A stretch of 64,000 nt of DNA from Brachyhypopomus gauderio (taxonomy: Eukaryota; Chordata; Actinopteri; Gymnotiformes; Hypopomidae). A program made the translations under genes and the position numbers. Shown piece after piece: positions 63,773-64,000 of the stretch. The stretch is taken from positions 372,001 through 436,000 of the forward strand of contig NW_027506915.1 in assembly GCF_052324685.1 (NCBI RefSeq), read 5' to 3'. Position 1 is the first letter of the stretch. Every line of letters starts with the position of its first letter. The notes beneath the pieces were generated by a model. It saw only the letters and a list, made by a program, of their open reading frames with translations, made no database searches and was not told the DNA's origin.

Positions 63773-64000
63773 TTGAACTTTACATGACCGTCAGCTCTTG
63801 AGCACCGTTCACTCATCGTCAGGCAGGCTTTTGGATTAAGCTGAACTTCCAGCTTTACGTCTGCCTACCTGTGACTTCCTTGTCATTAATTCTTTTGTCT
63901 ATGTCCTTGTTAATGATGACAAAAAAAAACACCAATTAAAGCCACTCAGCCTTTCCTTTCTCTCTCTCTCTATGTGACATCACAATAGATTTTCTCAAAA

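Larger units (their letters stand above)
1..64000 (+). repeat. Tandem array of ~971-bp tRNA-Tyr/Glu/Lys units (66 units)
   Basis: The same unit repeats head to tail across the whole window. Unit starts are at 1, 971, 1942, 2914 and so on to 63071. Unit lengths are 969-972 bp, and differ mainly in the T-run after Tyr (7, 8 or 9 T) and in an A-run in the Lys-Tyr spacer. The only larger change is a ~46-bp deletion between units 53 and 54. Neither edge of the array is in the window, so the true size is larger. No transposon termini or target-site duplications are visible at unit borders. Unequal crossing-over and gene conversion are the likely way the copies have stayed similar (inference). Confidence 0.98.
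57246..64000 (+). repeat. Partial higher-order repeat with one extra unit (A B C D B E C)
   Basis: Units 60-66 follow the order of units 1-6 (A B C D E C) but with an extra type B unit (unit 64) between D and E. The window ends inside unit 66, so it cannot be seen whether F, B' and H follow. Confidence 0.75.

Noticed and set aside
1-64000. CRISPR array, because of regular repetition
   Set aside because: The repeat is 971 bp long with no short repeat/unique spacer alternation, and the content is eukaryotic tRNA genes.
1-64000. rDNA or 5S array
   Set aside because: No 18S, 28S, 5.8S or 5S sequence is recognisable; all RNA genes are tRNAs.
1-64000. Mitochondrial or bacterial tRNA cluster
   Set aside because: The Tyr intron at position 37/38, absent CCA ends, strong A and B boxes and T-run terminators all indicate nuclear Pol III genes.
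1-64000. Pure assembly artefact from looping over one unit
   Set aside because: Units carry many distinct, linked and private variants and form a higher-order pattern, which simple copying of one unit would not give. Exact copy number still depends on read support.

Overview
The whole 64 kb window is one head-to-tail tandem array of a ~971-bp unit. It holds 65 units plus a 66th cut by the window end. Unit lengths are 969-972 bp, except one ~46-bp internal deletion near 51442. Each unit carries three tRNA genes in a fixed order: tRNA-Tyr(GTA) on +, with a 14-nt intron; tRNA-Glu(CTC) on -; and tRNA-Lys(TTT) on +. That gives 198 tRNA loci (66 of each), about one per 323 bp. I see no protein-coding gene.

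Organism: a vertebrate nuclear genome, most likely a fish, possibly an amphibian. The tRNA bodies are close to vertebrate nuclear Tyr, Glu and Lys tRNAs. The Tyr intron sits after position 37, CCA is not encoded, and each gene has internal A and B boxes with nearby T-runs (RNA polymerase III organisation). Large tandem tRNA arrays are known from zebrafish chromosome 4 and Xenopus. The species cannot be fixed from the sequence alone.

Unit layout, using unit 1: 203 bp of spacer; Tyr 204-290; a T8 terminator at 297-304; Glu 354-425, convergent with Tyr; a 204-bp region between the divergent 5' ends of Glu and Lys; Lys 630-702; then a spacer with a T4, an A-run and a short TC microsatellite. About 470 bp separate Lys from the next Tyr.

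Units fall into recurring types. A: Lys with C52. B: two linked changes upstream of Tyr and one in the Glu-Lys spacer, Lys canonical. B': B plus Glu A40. C: Lys U72. D: Lys U17, U45, A73. E: two changes 5' of Tyr. F: D plus Lys U29. G: Lys U17 and A73. H: Glu U44 plus Lys U1 and U72. J: all canonical. K: T9 after Tyr.

Units 1-27 (1-26221) are three copies of a nine-unit higher-order repeat, A B C D E C F B' H, of 8741, 8741 and 8739 bp. Units 28-44 (26222-42728) contain the same types in scrambled order. Units 45-57 (42729-55302) are the most diverged part, with a duplicated two-unit block, three decayed units (51-53) and the deletion. Units 58-66 return to the familiar types, and 60-66 read A B C D B E C.

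Most recurring differences between copies are CpG transitions, including inside the tRNAs. This suggests past germline methylation of the array and raises the question of how many of the 198 loci are active.
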